Assembly: GCF_040939455.1 (NCBI RefSeq)
Contig: NC_134111.1
Coordinates: 55,632,501 to 55,696,500, forward strand
DNA length: 64,000 nucleotides
Origin: Microcebus murinus
Lineage: Eukaryota > Chordata > Mammalia > Primates > Cheirogaleidae
Direction of reading: 5' to 3'
A program made the translations under genes and the position numbers. The notes under the pieces are model-generated. The model worked only from the letters and a program-made list of their open reading frames with translations. It made no database searches and was not told where the DNA came from. Shown here one piece after another: positions 22,690 through 33,622 of the stretch. The stretch's first letter is position 1. The number at the start of each line of letters is the position of its first letter.

Positions 22690-23352
22690 CTCTCCAAATA
22701 TATCTTGGATAATACGTCTGTTCTCTACACCAACTGCAACCACCCAGACCAAGCCTGCCTCATCACCTGCCTCAACAACTCATTCCTCAGGTCTAGTCCT
22801 CACACATAGAGTAGTCTTTTAAAAATGCAGATCAAATCTTTTACTCGCCTGTTCAAAGCCTCCCAGTGATTTCCCATTGTACTTAGACTGCAACAAAAAG
22901 CACCGCTCTGACTAGGAAGGCAGCAGCTTGCTTTCCCGGATAGGCCTTCCTCTTACCTCCCTTGATTGCCTGGGCCATGCTTTCCCTTCCTCAGAGCTTC
23001 TCCACGGTTGTTCCTCCCACGAAATACTCCTCAGCCCATTCTTCCTCTGATTAACTCCTGCTCTTCTTTCCCGGTTAATTTTAAATGTCACTTCCACAGA
23101 GCAGAAGCTGTCTCAGATCCTGCCATATAAATGAGGACTCCCCTTTCATTCTCACAGACTCCTACTCTGTACCTTCACGGCACTGACCACAATTTATAAT
23201 CCTGGACTCATTTGCAGGATTCTTTTTCTCATATCTGCCCCCGTTCTTGTCCAGCAGCGCCCCCAGGAGGCTGGGGGGGCTATGTCTATCTTGTTCACCC
23301 TTGAACTGCAGCACTAAGCACATGGTGGACATTCATCAAATGTTTGAATGAA
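22690..23352 (+). repeat. L2 LINE 3' region
   Basis: The order 'tcgcctgttcaaagcctccc', 'agtgatttcccattgtactt', 'cctgggccatgctttccctt', 'atgtcactt', 'gcactgaccacaatttataa' and the end 'cacatggtggacattcatca' then 'aaatgtttgaatgaa' is typical of L2. Confidence 0.85.
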
Positions 23353-24245
23353 ACATAGACATGAAGTGTAAACCTATTGAGCTCTGGCTGCACCTGTGTG
23401 TGAGATGAGCTGGGTGTCTTTCTCCTGTCCAGGAGAATGGATATGTGTTTGCTCCTCTGTGTTTGTCCAGCAGGAGCCTAAAGCCTCCAGGCATGGGACC
23501 TACCTTTTAGCCCAAAAAGGGAGTGGTTCCAATCCCAGGAAGCAGAAGGTGATACGTACTGGAAGAGTAAAACTCAAAGGAGGGTAGAAAGAGCCTGTCC
23601 TGGTCAGAGAGCCCATTGTGATCCCTAACAGGGTGAAGGATTGAACTAGACCCAGTTCTTAAAGTTTTTATTTGGCAAGCCATGTCCTCTGTCAATATTG
23701 TAAAGTCAAACTTAGCAACAGTTACTATGGTTTTATTTTATTTTTTCCTGCCTGCTCCTCTCAAGTAGAAGAATATCTGTGTTTAATTTTCTGTGGTATA
23801 AAATTTCATTAACTGTGAGTGTGTCATTTCTGCTTGCAAGGGCTTTCCATGGGAGCAGAAAGGAGATTACAAGGGGCCCTTCACGCTTGATTACCACAGA
23901 GGAGACGGTGTTCACCAAGAGCCTCTCAGAAACCGTAATGTGTCATTCTGGCAGTCGAAGCTCTCCTCCAAGGCACCTGTGTTGGGGATCGTTTAAGGCT
24001 CACAGTAGTTTCATTTTTGAAGACAGTTTCTTTTTCTGATCATGCACAGTTCCTGCCTAAAGCAGTGAAGCCACAGAAGAACTATGTTGATTTAAATTCT
24101 GAATTCCTGTAACAGTGACAGTTACCTCCTAGGCACCGGCGCCAAATGGAGACAATGTCCTTATTGCTGTTCTACTGCATTTTCATCAGACTACAAATAA
24201 TAATGGCAGCAGCCATCCTGGCCTCGTGCTTGTCATTGGACAATT
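23353..24245. other. Unique sequence, possible conserved noncoding element
   Basis: No repeat is recognised. The part from 23770 to 24240 is less AT-rich than average and lacks decay signs such as poly(A) tails. It contains 'ggcaccggcgccaaatgg' at about 24132. I cannot test conservation, so this is only a non-repeat island. Confidence 0.3.
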
Positions 24246-24593
24246 TTGCCTTTTGAAATGCTGGACTCCAAGCAGAAAGAAATGTGCTTTGTCATATTTG
24301 CCATGCTTGTATGTTTATTCTTTGGATTCTTAAGAATATCTGAACCTGAAGAGTCATGTTCTTTTAAAACCACTCTTGCACATATGAGCCACTACACCAA
24401 AATGCTCTCTGAAACTTGGAAATTGCATGAGCTGAATAGTAGATTGCTAATTCTAGGGTTAGAAACCACCATCTATTTTCTTAAATTGTTCCCCAAAAGG
24501 TATAAAGCTGTGAATGTTATCACTTCATTTCTCCTTTTTAAAAACAGTGTTAATGTTAGTACCGTTACTAGCAACTAATCCCTATTAGTAACA

Positions 24594-24826
24594 GCGAGGA
24601 TTGGCAAACTTTCTCTGTAAAGAGCCAGATTATAAATATTTGAGGGTTTGTGGGCCATAATTTCTATTTCTGAGTACTCTACTTTGCTGTCATAGCACAA
24701 ATGCAGACATGGATAATATGTGAATAAACAGGCATGCTGTATTCCAGTAAAACTTTTATTATAAAGTAAGTAGAGGGCTAGATTTGCCCCATGGGCCATA
24801 GTTTTCAAACCAAAACATTAAAGCAG
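24594..24826 (+). mobile_element. hAT-type MER fossil
   Basis: The order 'ttggcaaactttctctgtaa', 'agagccagattataaatatt', 'tgagggtttgtgggccat', 'aaaacttttattataaagta' and 'gcccc-atgggcc' matches a common short hAT element whose outer ends read 'ggtcggcaaact'. The copy at 45608 is the same family in reverse. Confidence 0.75.
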
Positions 24827-25740
24827 GGGTGACGATTTGGATGAAACAAAGAAATAAGAGACTTTTCTTCTCCTATAGTCAGGGCCTAAACTCAGATTTC
24901 AGAGAGAAGCTCAGTAGGATTGCATTAGATGCCATCTATATGACAGATGACAAGATTGGGTTATTTGAGGCCACTTGAATAAAACCAAATTTAGTTAGGC
25001 AGAGAGATGAAATCCTTATAATTAATGCTAATACTTCTAGACTGTCTTGGGTCAGCATGAGTTAGATGTCTGCTATTCCTTCCTTTTTTGGCTTGATGAA
25101 ATAATTGCTCCTGGTACAATCCCATCTTAGAATTATTTTGGATCTTCTGCTTAAATAATATGACCTTTTGGAAAGTAATACCTCAGGGACCACTATTGCC
25201 CCTAGGGCGGTCGGCATGAGGGACCACTGGTTTCTCTGCAGCTTCTGAACATTTCTGACAGAGTGGACTAGACAGAGCCTATAGAAGGCGGCAGGTAATG
25301 GGTAATATTCAAACCACTCTGTAAGAGTAGAAGTTAGCATCACTCATGAGTTGTAAGAAGGTAGATTTCAGAAATTGCTTTTGAAGAAGTAGAAATGGAC
25401 CATAAATTGAGTTGACAATCATTTTTTATGTGAGGAAATCTTTTCCAGGGGACATGAGAAGTTCAGATATTGATGATTAAATTTGATACAAGTAAAGATT
25501 GGTTAGTAATGCAGTGGTTTAGTAGAATTTTAGATGTAGTCCACCTGTTTCCATTTTACAGTTGGGGAAATGGAGGTTATCCCGGTTAATATCCTGGTAA
25601 CATTTTGCTATATTATCCACATGCTATATGTTCTAAAGGGATAAACTCAGAGCCAGGAAGTCAAAAGTAGATATGTTAGTATGTTTGTTATGTTCATGTT
25701 GATTTTACCTTTTACCCATCATTGTAGTAGAGGTGGGGCT
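24827..25740. other. Unique sequence
   Basis: A 93-codon minus-strand frame (25062-25343) lacks domain or splice context. 'tccattttacagttggggaa' near 25550 may be a MIR scrap. Confidence 0.3.
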
Positions 25741-25741
25741 T

Positions 25742-25778
25742 TGAGTTGTCAGATTTAACAAATAAAAATGCTAGACAT
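25742..25778. mobile_element. Palindromic MITE, left piece
   Basis: 'gttgtcagatttaacaaata' is the outer arm of a short palindromic mammalian MITE (MER53-like, by memory). Its other side resumes at 26189 beyond an inserted LTR. Confidence 0.6.
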
Positions 25779-26188
25779 TGCTGTGGTTTGAATGTTTGTC
25801 ACCTCCAAACCTTAATCCTCAGTGTGGCAGTATAGAGATGTGGGGCTTTTAATAGGTGATAGGTCATGAGGGTTCTGCCCTCATGAATGGATTAGTCCAT
25901 TCATGGATTAATGGGTTATCATGGGACTGGGACTGGTGGCTTTATAGGAGGAGAAAGAGAGACCTGAGTTAGCATACTCAGCCCCCTTGCTATGTGGCAT
26001 CCTGTACTGCCTTGAGACTCAGCAGAGAGTCACCCCACCCCCGCCCCTAGCAAGAAAGCCCTCATCAGATGCAGCTCTTTAGCCTTGGTCTTCTCAGCCT
26101 CCATAACTGTAAGCAATGAATTCCTTTCCTTTATAAATTAACCAGTTTCAGGTATCCTGTTATAAGCAACAGAAAACAGATTAAGAGA
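25779..26188 (+). mobile_element. MaLR solo LTR (MST/MLT1-like)
   Basis: Starts 'tgctgtggtttgaatgtttg', continues 'aataggtgataggtcatgag', 'cctcatgaatggatta', 'aagccctcatcagatgcagc', and ends 'aaattaaccagtttcaggta' and 'acagattaagaga'. This is a full-length MST-like LTR of about 410 bp. No internal region adjoins it. Flanking pentamers 'gacat' and 'aatac' differ only by transitions and could be a decayed 5-bp duplication. Confidence 0.8.
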
Positions 26189-26358
26189 AATACCAAATTA
26201 AATTTGAATTTCAGATAAACAAGGAATCATTTTTCAGTATATACCTTTAGTATTAAATGCAGTGTTTGAGACATACTTATACTAAAAAATGACTCCTTAT
26301 TTATTTGACATTCAGATTTAACTAAATGTCCTGTATTTTATTTGACAACCCTGCTGGG
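26189..26358. mobile_element. Palindromic MITE, right piece
   Basis: 'aaatttgaatttcagataaa' and, later, its inverted counterpart 'ttgacattcagatttaacta' flank a centre with 'gagacatacttatactaaaa'. The far end 'tattttatttgacaaccctg' complements the left piece at 25742. The element was intact before the LTR inserted. Confidence 0.65.
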
Positions 26359-26806
26359 GGTACACAAGATGAAAATGGAGAAAAACTAGCTAGTGGTGTT
26401 AGTAGAATACACCAGTTTCTGGAGAGCTTATTAAAAATGCCAGAGAGTAGGGAGTGGTATTTCTAAACAGTATCCCCAAGTGTGAAAAGCTCTGGGGCCT
26501 GCCGTTTTATAATGTTCACTTGCTAGTGCTTTGCGGAACACAGAGTCTCAAGGACGCAGTTCTCTGGTGTTGACACCATTGCCTTCCACTGGCTGAGACT
26601 CCTGAAGGCTTCTGCTCCGTTGATGTGGGGTTTGGGTGCTAACAGAGGTTGTCTTCAGCTCCTAATTACCAATTACCCAGCCCGTCACCTGGATGATCAC
26701 AGTGTGACATCAGGGCCTGGGTTTAGAGGAGTGTTGGGAAAAAACTCAGTAAAGTTAACTGATCTGGGGATGACAGAAGAATGGTTCATTTTAAAATCCT
26801 GTAGAG

Positions 26807-26999
26807 CAGGGGTCCTCAAACTTTTTGAACAGGGGGCCAGTTCACTGTCCCTCAGACCCTTGGAGGGCCGGACTATAGTTTAAAAAAAAAAACCATGAAC
26901 AAATTCCCATGCATCCTGCACATACCTTATTGTGAAGTAAAAAAACAAATGGGCAAAAACATCCGCATTGGCCCGCGGGCTGTAGTTTGAGGACACCTG
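26807..26999. mobile_element. Short hAT element with TIRs and 8-bp duplication
   Basis: The left terminus is 'caggggtcctcaaacttttt' and the right complements to 'caggtgtcctcaaactacag'. The flanking octamers 'ctgtagag' (26799-26806) and 'ccatagag' (27000-27007) match at 6 of 8 positions. The interior ('gggccagttcactgtccctc', 'tggagggccggactatagtt', 'cattggcccgcgggct') belongs to a hAT family that I recall with much longer copies in strepsirrhines, so this is an internally deleted copy. It is less decayed than the other hAT fossils here. Confidence 0.8.
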
Positions 27000-27007
27000 C
27001 CATAGAG

Positions 27008-27700
27008 CTTCCTTTCCAACCCCCTGTACTCACTCAATTTCTCTGTTCTCCCAGTTTTCACTGTTTCTTTCTGAATGTCAGCACTTTGGGGTTTAAAATG
27101 ACCTTGGAAGAAATCATTTGCTCTAAAATCCTTGGAATGCATTCAAACCTTGGTTTTCACATCGTCTGTGATTTGACCTTGTTGGCTGTGATTTCTGTGC
27201 TGGGGGTAGAGGGCAAGTCGAAGTTGGGGATAAACAGTTGGGAAGCTCAACTCCTCCTGCCTTGGTGGACCACGTGGGCAGCTATGTGGTTTCGTGGGCT
27301 CATGAGAGAGGAGCTTCCCTCTTTGATGGCAGAAAAGCTGTCTACCTATGTGGTGAGTTAGAGGAAAAAAAGCAAAGCATTGGTGTTTAAAGAAAGCAGC
27401 ATAGTCTCTGAGAGAAAAAGACCCCTTCCATGGATAGGAGATGTTAGACTGTAAGAAGAAATATAACTTTGACTAGAGCTTTGGTATTTTGTGGGATTAA
27501 ATTGTGAAGATTTGGCTAACAGGGTGATACCTGGAGTGGGGGTTTTAGCTTGAATGCTTAATTGTCTTAAAGTGACCAATCCTTTCACTGTGGTACTGTG
27601 TAATGTCCTCTACCCCAACAAAGGAACAAGAAGGGGGCGTTTCAAACATGGTTTTGTTTAGTAATTTCATAAAGAACAGCTCAGATGGTCTTCCTCAGGC
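27008..27700. other. No recognised feature
   Basis: Unique sequence with a 124-codon plus frame (26987-27361) whose start lies inside the hAT element. No domain is evident. Confidence 0.3.
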
Positions 27701-27725
27701 AACTCCTAAAACCCAGCAGTTGGTA

Positions 27726-27928
27726 GGTTTAGCCGGCGCTGCTTAGGGAAGTCATGTGGAAAAGAGCCGCTGCGGCATCGGAGGCAGCACGAGGAGGTCA
27801 CCAGATCATCTCCTGGCGCAGCTGAAAGGCCTGGCCGGGGAGCTGGCTCGAATGGCACATGCCCCCCAAATCTGGATCTAAGGAGATGCTGGAGCATGGC
27901 AAGTAGGCACTTAGTGCACACATCGATT
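27726..27928. promoter_or_regulatory. CpG-rich patch
   Basis: About ten CpGs fall in 200 bp ('gccggcgctg', 'gccgctgcggcatcgg', 'gcacgagg', 'ctggcgcag', 'ggccgggg'), in a window that is otherwise strongly CpG-depleted. It is too short for a standard CpG island. It may be a small regulatory element or a remnant of a GC-rich insertion; I cannot decide which. Confidence 0.3.
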
Positions 27929-28150
27929 GTTTGAAGACAAGATTAATGCAAATAATTTATCCAAGTGTTTTTCTTATAAGTATATTTTTGAACTAGAATG
28001 TGCTTATGTAAAACAGCACTCAGGCATGCTTACTCACTTTGAAACTTGGGCCAACGGCATCAGCCCAGGCCAACCCATTTGTTTGTCTTTTTTCCTGATT
28101 CGTGGGGATAAGACCACATCAGAACATTAGAGCAAAATGACACCTGCAAC

Positions 28151-28190
28151 TCTCTCTCCTCCTCCCTCCCTCCCTCCCTCCCCCCCCCTC
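28151..28190 (+). repeat. Polypyrimidine low-complexity tract (CCCT)n
   Basis: A run of CCCT/CT repeats ends in eight or nine C's. It is a microsatellite or triplex-prone tract. Confidence 0.9.
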
Positions 28191-28192
28191 AG

Positions 28193-28880
28193 TATGACTT
28201 GTATTTTGTGATAGTTGCACCTGACTAAGATTATCCTAACAAACAAGTTAAAAAAAAAAATAAAGGCATGGTCCACATGTTCACTTTTAGCTAGGCTTCC
28301 TTGAGTTGAATATATGTGTGCTTTAACATTGGAGAGCCAAATGTCTAGCTTTCTAATTTATAAGTATAATTGAGTCCCATTAAGAATTTAATGTCACTTA
28401 TCCCTAATGTGATTTTATCGAAACGCGTGAACATTATTTTGGATGGTCAGGCTTCAGTGGTTCTATAATAGTTGACTCTCAATTATGAACACATGAATTA
28501 TCCAGATCATTTAAAATCTTAAACCAACTTCTTTCTGGAATATGCTTTTAAGCATATTTTCTTGGCCGTCAAGTAGCTGTACATGCAAGGATACAAACTT
28601 TTTCTAAAGGCCTAGATTTTTGCATTATTAGGAAGTTATGCAAAATGAATCATATAGTATACTTTGAAGCCAAATATAAATGACATTTATGTTATATATG
28701 CTTCTGGCATATCACTTCTATTACAATTTTTTCAGGCAGGAAAAAATATTGGAAAGTGAATAGATATACTTTTTCTGTCTGAAGGAAATGTATTAACGAT
28801 CTATTCAGACATGAAATGTGGTCTATGAGTAATTACAAATCTTCATTATTATTAATTTGCTATGTTTATATATTGTTTCA
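28193..28880. other. No recognised feature
   Basis: AT-rich unique DNA without gene or repeat signatures that I can name. Confidence 0.3.
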
Positions 28881-28884
28881 CAGT

Positions 28885-29045
28885 TTAAAAATTACTTTTA
28901 TATCCATTACCTCACTCGTTACTTAGCAACGGCCCACAGTTGTTTTGGATGAGGTGTAGGGGTCATTATCTACAGTTTGCAGATGAATGACTAAAATGAG
29001 GTTCAGAAAGGTTGTGACTTGCCTGGGGAACCAATAGCTTTTAAA
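28885..29045 (-). repeat. MIR SINE, antisense
   Basis: 'tatccattacctcactcgtt', 'tttgcagatgaatgactaaa' and 'aaaggttgtgacttgcctgg' match the antisense core. Confidence 0.65.
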
Positions 29046-29079
29046 TGATGGAGAGGGGACTAACGTGCTAGTCTTTTTA

Positions 29080-29210
29080 AAAGACTTTTTACCATGAAAA
29101 ATTTTAAACACGTGCAAAATAAACAGAATACAATAGTGAACCTCCAAATACCCATCGCTCAGCCACAGTTACTGATATTGTGCCATCCTTGTATCATCTA
29201 TACATTCACC
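29080..29210 (+). repeat. L1M 3' fragment
   Basis: 'atgaaaaattttaaacacgt', 'agtgaacctccaaataccca' and 'gccacagttactgatattgt' follow an old L1 3' UTR pattern also seen at 54775. Confidence 0.6.
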
Positions 29211-29254
29211 AGCTCTCAGCCCCACGTGGTGATAATGGCAGTGATTTTTTAAAT

Positions 29255-29590
29255 AGTTTCTCAAAGTAGAGTTTACGTACACTGGAAAGCACTAATCTTA
29301 GCTGGGCAGTTTTGACAAATGGATATGCCCATGTAACCCATACCCCTACCATGATAGTTCTGTCTCCCCAGAAAATTCTCCCAGTCAACCCCCACCCCCT
29401 GCCCACCCAGGCCAGTGGTGTTGTGATTATTCTTTCACCTGAGACTGGTTTTGCTTGTTCTTGGACGTCACATGAATGGACTCTCTCAGCGTGTACTCTT
29501 TTGTGTTTGCCTCTTTCATTCAGTATCATGTCTGTGAAGCTCTATCCTTTTGATCCAGAGTTCAGTACTGTTTGTTGAGTCTGGAGCCAT
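29255..29590 (-). repeat. L1M fragment, antisense
   Basis: 'gcccatgtaacccatacccc', 'agaaaattctcccagtcaac', 'ctggttttgcttgttcttgg', 'cacatgaatggactctctca' and 'gtgtactcttttgtgtttgc' reproduce the antisense L1M 3' UTR in order. Confidence 0.75.
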
Positions 29591-29701
29591 ATCCCCATCT
29601 CATAGCTATAGAAAGATAATTCCCTGAATGATACTGTCAGAAAACCCAGTCTCTGGCCTCATGTCATCATTGCTTGAGCTCACATAGAGAGATTTCTGGT
29701 T

Positions 29702-31667
29702 TTCTTTTCTTTTTCTTTTAATTTCAAAATGTTACAGGGGTACAAATGTTTTTGGTTACATGAATCGATTTTGTTATGATTCAGTCAGGGTTATAAGTGT
29801 GCCCATCACCCAGATAGTGTTCACTGTACCCATTAGGTAGGTTTTCACCCATTCCCTTTTCTTCACCCTCCCTGCTTGATGTCCACTTCCCTCTGTGCAC
29901 ATGTGTGCTCATTGGTTAGTTCCTATTTAATAGCGAGTACATGTAGTGTTTGTTTTTCCATTCTTTAGATACTTAGGATAATGGTCTCCAATTCCAACCA
30001 AATTGTGGCAAAAGGCTTTAAATCATCTATCTTCATGGCTAAATATTAATAGTATTTCATAGTTTACATATACCACATTTTGTTAATCCACTCATGAGTT
30101 GCATTAACTTGGTTAATTCCACACTGGGCACTTGGGTTGATTCCACATCTTTGCAATTGTGAATTCTGCTGCAATAAACATTCCAGTGCAGTTGTCTTTT
30201 TGATAAAATGACTTCTTTTCCTTTGAGTTAATACCCAGTAGTGGGATTGCTGGATCAAACAGCAGGTCTACTTTTAGTTCTTTGAGAAATCTCCATACTG
30301 TTTTCCATAGAGGTTGTACTAATTTGCAGTCACACCAACAGGGTATAAGCATTCCTTTCTCTCTGCATCCATACTAGCATCTATTGTTCTTGGATTTTTT
30401 AAATAAAAGCTATTCTAACTGGGATAAGGTGATAGCTCATTGTGGTTTTAATTTGCATTTCCCTGATAGTGATGTTGATCATTTTTTCATGTTTATTGGC
30501 CATTTGTCTATCTTCTTTTGAAAAGCTTCTGTTCATGTCTTTTGCCCACTTTTTAATGGGGTTGGTTGGAGTTGTTTGTTTTTTTTTCTTGCTGAGTTGC
30601 TTGAGTTCTTTGTAAATTCTGGTTATTAGCCCTTTATCAGATGTATAGATTGTGAGTATTCTCTCCCATTCTGTAGGTTGTTTCTTTGCTCTGTTATTTC
30701 CTTAGCTATGCAGAGCCTTTTAATTTAATCAAGTCCTATTTATTTATTTTTGTTGTTGCTGTGACTGCCATTGGGGTCTTCTGCATAAATTCTTTGCCTA
30801 GGCCAATACCTAGAAGAGTTTTTCCAACCTTTTCTTCTAGAATGCTTATGGTTTCCTGCTTTACATTTAAGTCTGTTATCCACCTTGAATTAATTTTTGT
30901 GAATGGTGAGAGGTATGGATCCTCTTTCAGTCTTCTGCATGTGACTATCCAATTTCCCCAGCACCATTTATTGAATAGGGCTTCTTTTCCCTAGTGTATA
31001 TTCTTGTCTGCTTTGTTAAAGATCAATTGGCTATATGTGGATAGTTTTATGTCTGGGTTGTCTGTCCTGTTCCATTGGTCTATGTCTCTATTCTTGTGCT
31101 AATACCATGCTGTTTTGGTTACTATAGCCTTGTAGTATACTTTGAAGTCTGGTAATGTGATGCCTCCCCTTTTGTTCTTTTTGCTTAAGATTGCTTTGGC
31201 TATTCAGGCTCCTTTCTGGTTCCAAACAAATCGTAGAATTATTTTTTCTAGATCTATGAAACATGAAGTTGGTATTTTGATGGGGATTGCATTGAACCTT
31301 TCAATCACTTTCGGTAGTATAGGCATTTTAACAGTGTTGATTCTACTGATCCATAAGCATATGTTTTTCCATTTGTTTGTGTCATCTGCAATTTTTTTTC
31401 TCAGTGTTTCATAGTTCTCTTTGAAGAGATCTTTGCTTCTTTGGTTAAGTATATTCCTAGATATTTTATTTTCTTTGTAGCTATTGTGAATGGTATTGAG
31501 TCTTTGATTTGACTCTCAGCTTGACTGTGATTGTTATATAGAAATGCTACTGATTTGTGTACACTGATTTTATAACGTGAGATTTTGCTGAATTTATTTA
31601 TAAATTCCAGGAATCTCTTGATGGAATCTTCAGGGTTTTCTAGATATAAGATCACATTGTCAGCTAT
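29702..31667 (-). mobile_element. L1 LINE, antisense, 5' truncated
   Basis: The 3' end is at the left, with a T-rich stretch at 29702-29720 (the poly(A) tail reversed), then about 350 bp of 3' UTR. ORF2 follows toward the right. Open pieces on the minus strand at 30064-30258 and 30113-30352 correspond to the C-terminal end of ORF2 and are offset by a frameshift. The piece ending near 31667 covers the reverse transcriptase just after the catalytic YADD-type motif (seen as ADN). The element is truncated there, so endonuclease and most of the RT are absent. A possible target duplication is 'atttctggtttt' (29691) versus 'atttcctgtttt' (about 31674). The copy is defective. Confidence 0.9.
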
Positions 31668-31907
31668 TTCCTGTTTTATTGATGAAGGATCCATCGTTCT
31701 TTCCAGTGATAGAGCTGATTCTATTCCAAAGTTTGGTGATAGAGGAGATGCCACACCATGAAATAATTTGCTTAGCTGAGTCATTTGTTTATAAGGAACA
31801 CATCTCCATCCCTCAGTCCCATAATTTCCCCTAATGTACCTACCTGTATGTTTTTGGAGCCTTCTTGATAAAATTGGTTTTGGATTGTGCTGATTTTTTA
31901 AGGTCAA
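31401..31907 (-). pseudogene. L1 ORF2 reverse-transcriptase fragment fused to flank by chance
   Basis: This 168-codon frame is the longest here. Its C-terminal two thirds, from 'ADNVILYLENPEDSIK' on, are L1 RT downstream of the YADD motif, including '[18 protein letters not shown]', a conserved L1 segment. The second Asp of the catalytic pair is Asn. The first third lies in non-L1 flank past 31667 and continues in frame fortuitously. It is not a functional gene. Confidence 0.85.
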
Positions 31908-32930
31908 GTGCTGATAATTGTAAAACCCAGAAAACCATTTACCTGTCTCCTCATTTTTAATGGGATTACTTAATGGTTCAGTTTTGCTAATTGAGTAGAA
32001 GAGAAATGATCAAAATAGTGGTTAAATTACTGTACCCAGAGCTTGCATTTAATTTAATTTCATTTAATTTAAAAGAAATGAGTGAGGACTCAACAGTAGA
32101 ATTAGATCCAAATGTGTTCTTCTGTGGGGAAATTTCTTTGAATTCTTTAACTCAATTATCTTCATTTTATGTTGGAGAAGAATAGCACAGACCAAAAAAA
32201 AAAAAATAAACTAGAATTACCATTACTTTTAGCTTTTAGGGAAGAAATATGTAAGAGTTTATATAGGAAATACTCCTAAGTAGAGCAGTGAACCCAAAGA
32301 TGAACTCATTTATAAATGCCTCTGGCTCCTTTGACAAGCAGCAGTTTCTTTCCCAAAGAAAGTTTACATGCTGATGTTGCTGAGTTACTCGTAGTTTCTT
32401 TAACTAATTGGTAAAGAAGAATGCCTCAAAGATAAAATTAACTTTGGCTTTGTTCCCTCTGCTGTTTGAGTTAAGTTTGAGTCAATACTGGGTAATTTTC
32501 CCCATATGAAACTTACAGAGGATGTGACTGGCTTTGGTAATCATAGCAGCAGTTGATGATCATTGCCAAGATCCTGTTTGTTCATTAGGAGATGCAAAAT
32601 GGCAATCTCCTAATTCTAATAGTCTTCTTCATTTATTAGAATGTTTCTATAAAAGATAACTGTTCCACAACAAGGCCTCAGCTATCTGGAGGTATGCCAT
32701 TTAATAGAAAAGCAGGATAAATGCATGATTCTTTCCCTTTATATCCCAGTTTCAAAATAAGTTGGTTAACTGGCCTCCTCTGAAGGGGACCAATGAACTT
32801 TTTAAAGAAGATTATCATAAACTTATGGATTTAAACACATTTGATGTATTTCAATACATTTGCAGTCATTATTCTTTTTAATAGTCAAATTGTCTCATTT
32901 TTGGCTAGAGTAGCCTTTCTAATTGGCTTC
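31668..32930. other. Unique sequence
   Basis: No repeat family is evident. Short frames are uninformative. A weak internal word 'atttaatttcatttaattt' recurs around 32048-32066. Confidence 0.3.
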
Positions 32931-32934
32931 TAAG

Positions 32935-32935
<1 letters not shown>

Positions 32936-32974
<39 letters not shown>
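32936..32974 (+). repeat. (TG)n microsatellite, about 19 units
   Basis: An uninterrupted TG run, likely polymorphic. Such runs can adopt Z-DNA. Confidence 0.98.
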
Positions 32975-32976
<2 letters not shown>

Positions 32977-33429
32977 CTTTCTATTTATAACATGTTCTTA
33001 CTAGTCTTTGATAGACAAGGTGTTCCAGGCTCTTTTGTACTTTTGGTCCCTAGACCTGGAATTGGCCACTTCTCCAAGGAGCTCTAGTTCTTTCTGATGG
33101 AAATGGTATTTCAAGACACAATGTGAGGACCAGAGAGTGGTGATTAGTTACTACCTGATTAGTCATTCTTTCTAGAACTTCTCACAAGATAAAATTAGGA
33201 AATTTTACCTTTATGTAAACTGTTTCATGAATTCATGCTACTTCCAATTCAAAGTGGAGACTATAAGGGATTTTTTTTTAACTTAAAGTCATCAATTTAC
33301 ATCTTTACCTTTTTTCTCTCATGTCAAAAATTCTGGTTCTCAATGAAACCAATATAATTCTTCATTCTTCAGTAGATGTGTATACACAGATTTCAGGTTA
33401 AAAATGGATGCTTATCTATATGAAGTTTT

Positions 33430-33622
33430 AAAATGGGAAGAACTAATCTTTGGATATAGAAATTCGAATGGTGATTCTTTGAGGGATTCTTGATTGGGAG
33501 GCTAATATTCTGTGTGTTGATTTGGGTGGTAGTTACATCATTATACACATTGTAAAATGTCACCCTGTACAACTGAGAATTATTCATTTTATTCTTCAGG
33601 AACATTACAATTCAATTAAACA
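33430..33622 (+). repeat. L1M 3' UTR fragment
   Basis: 'gattgggaggctaatattct', 'gtgtgttgatttgggtggta' and 'acatcattatacacattgta' then 'ctgtacaactgagaattatt' match an old L1 3' UTR ending. Confidence 0.6.

Noticed and set aside
26987..27361. 124-codon plus-strand frame
   Set aside because: It starts inside the hAT element and lacks a domain; its length is compatible with chance.
32936..32974. TG run as a functional switch element
   Set aside because: TG microsatellites are abundant in mammals; without promoter context there is no support for a role.
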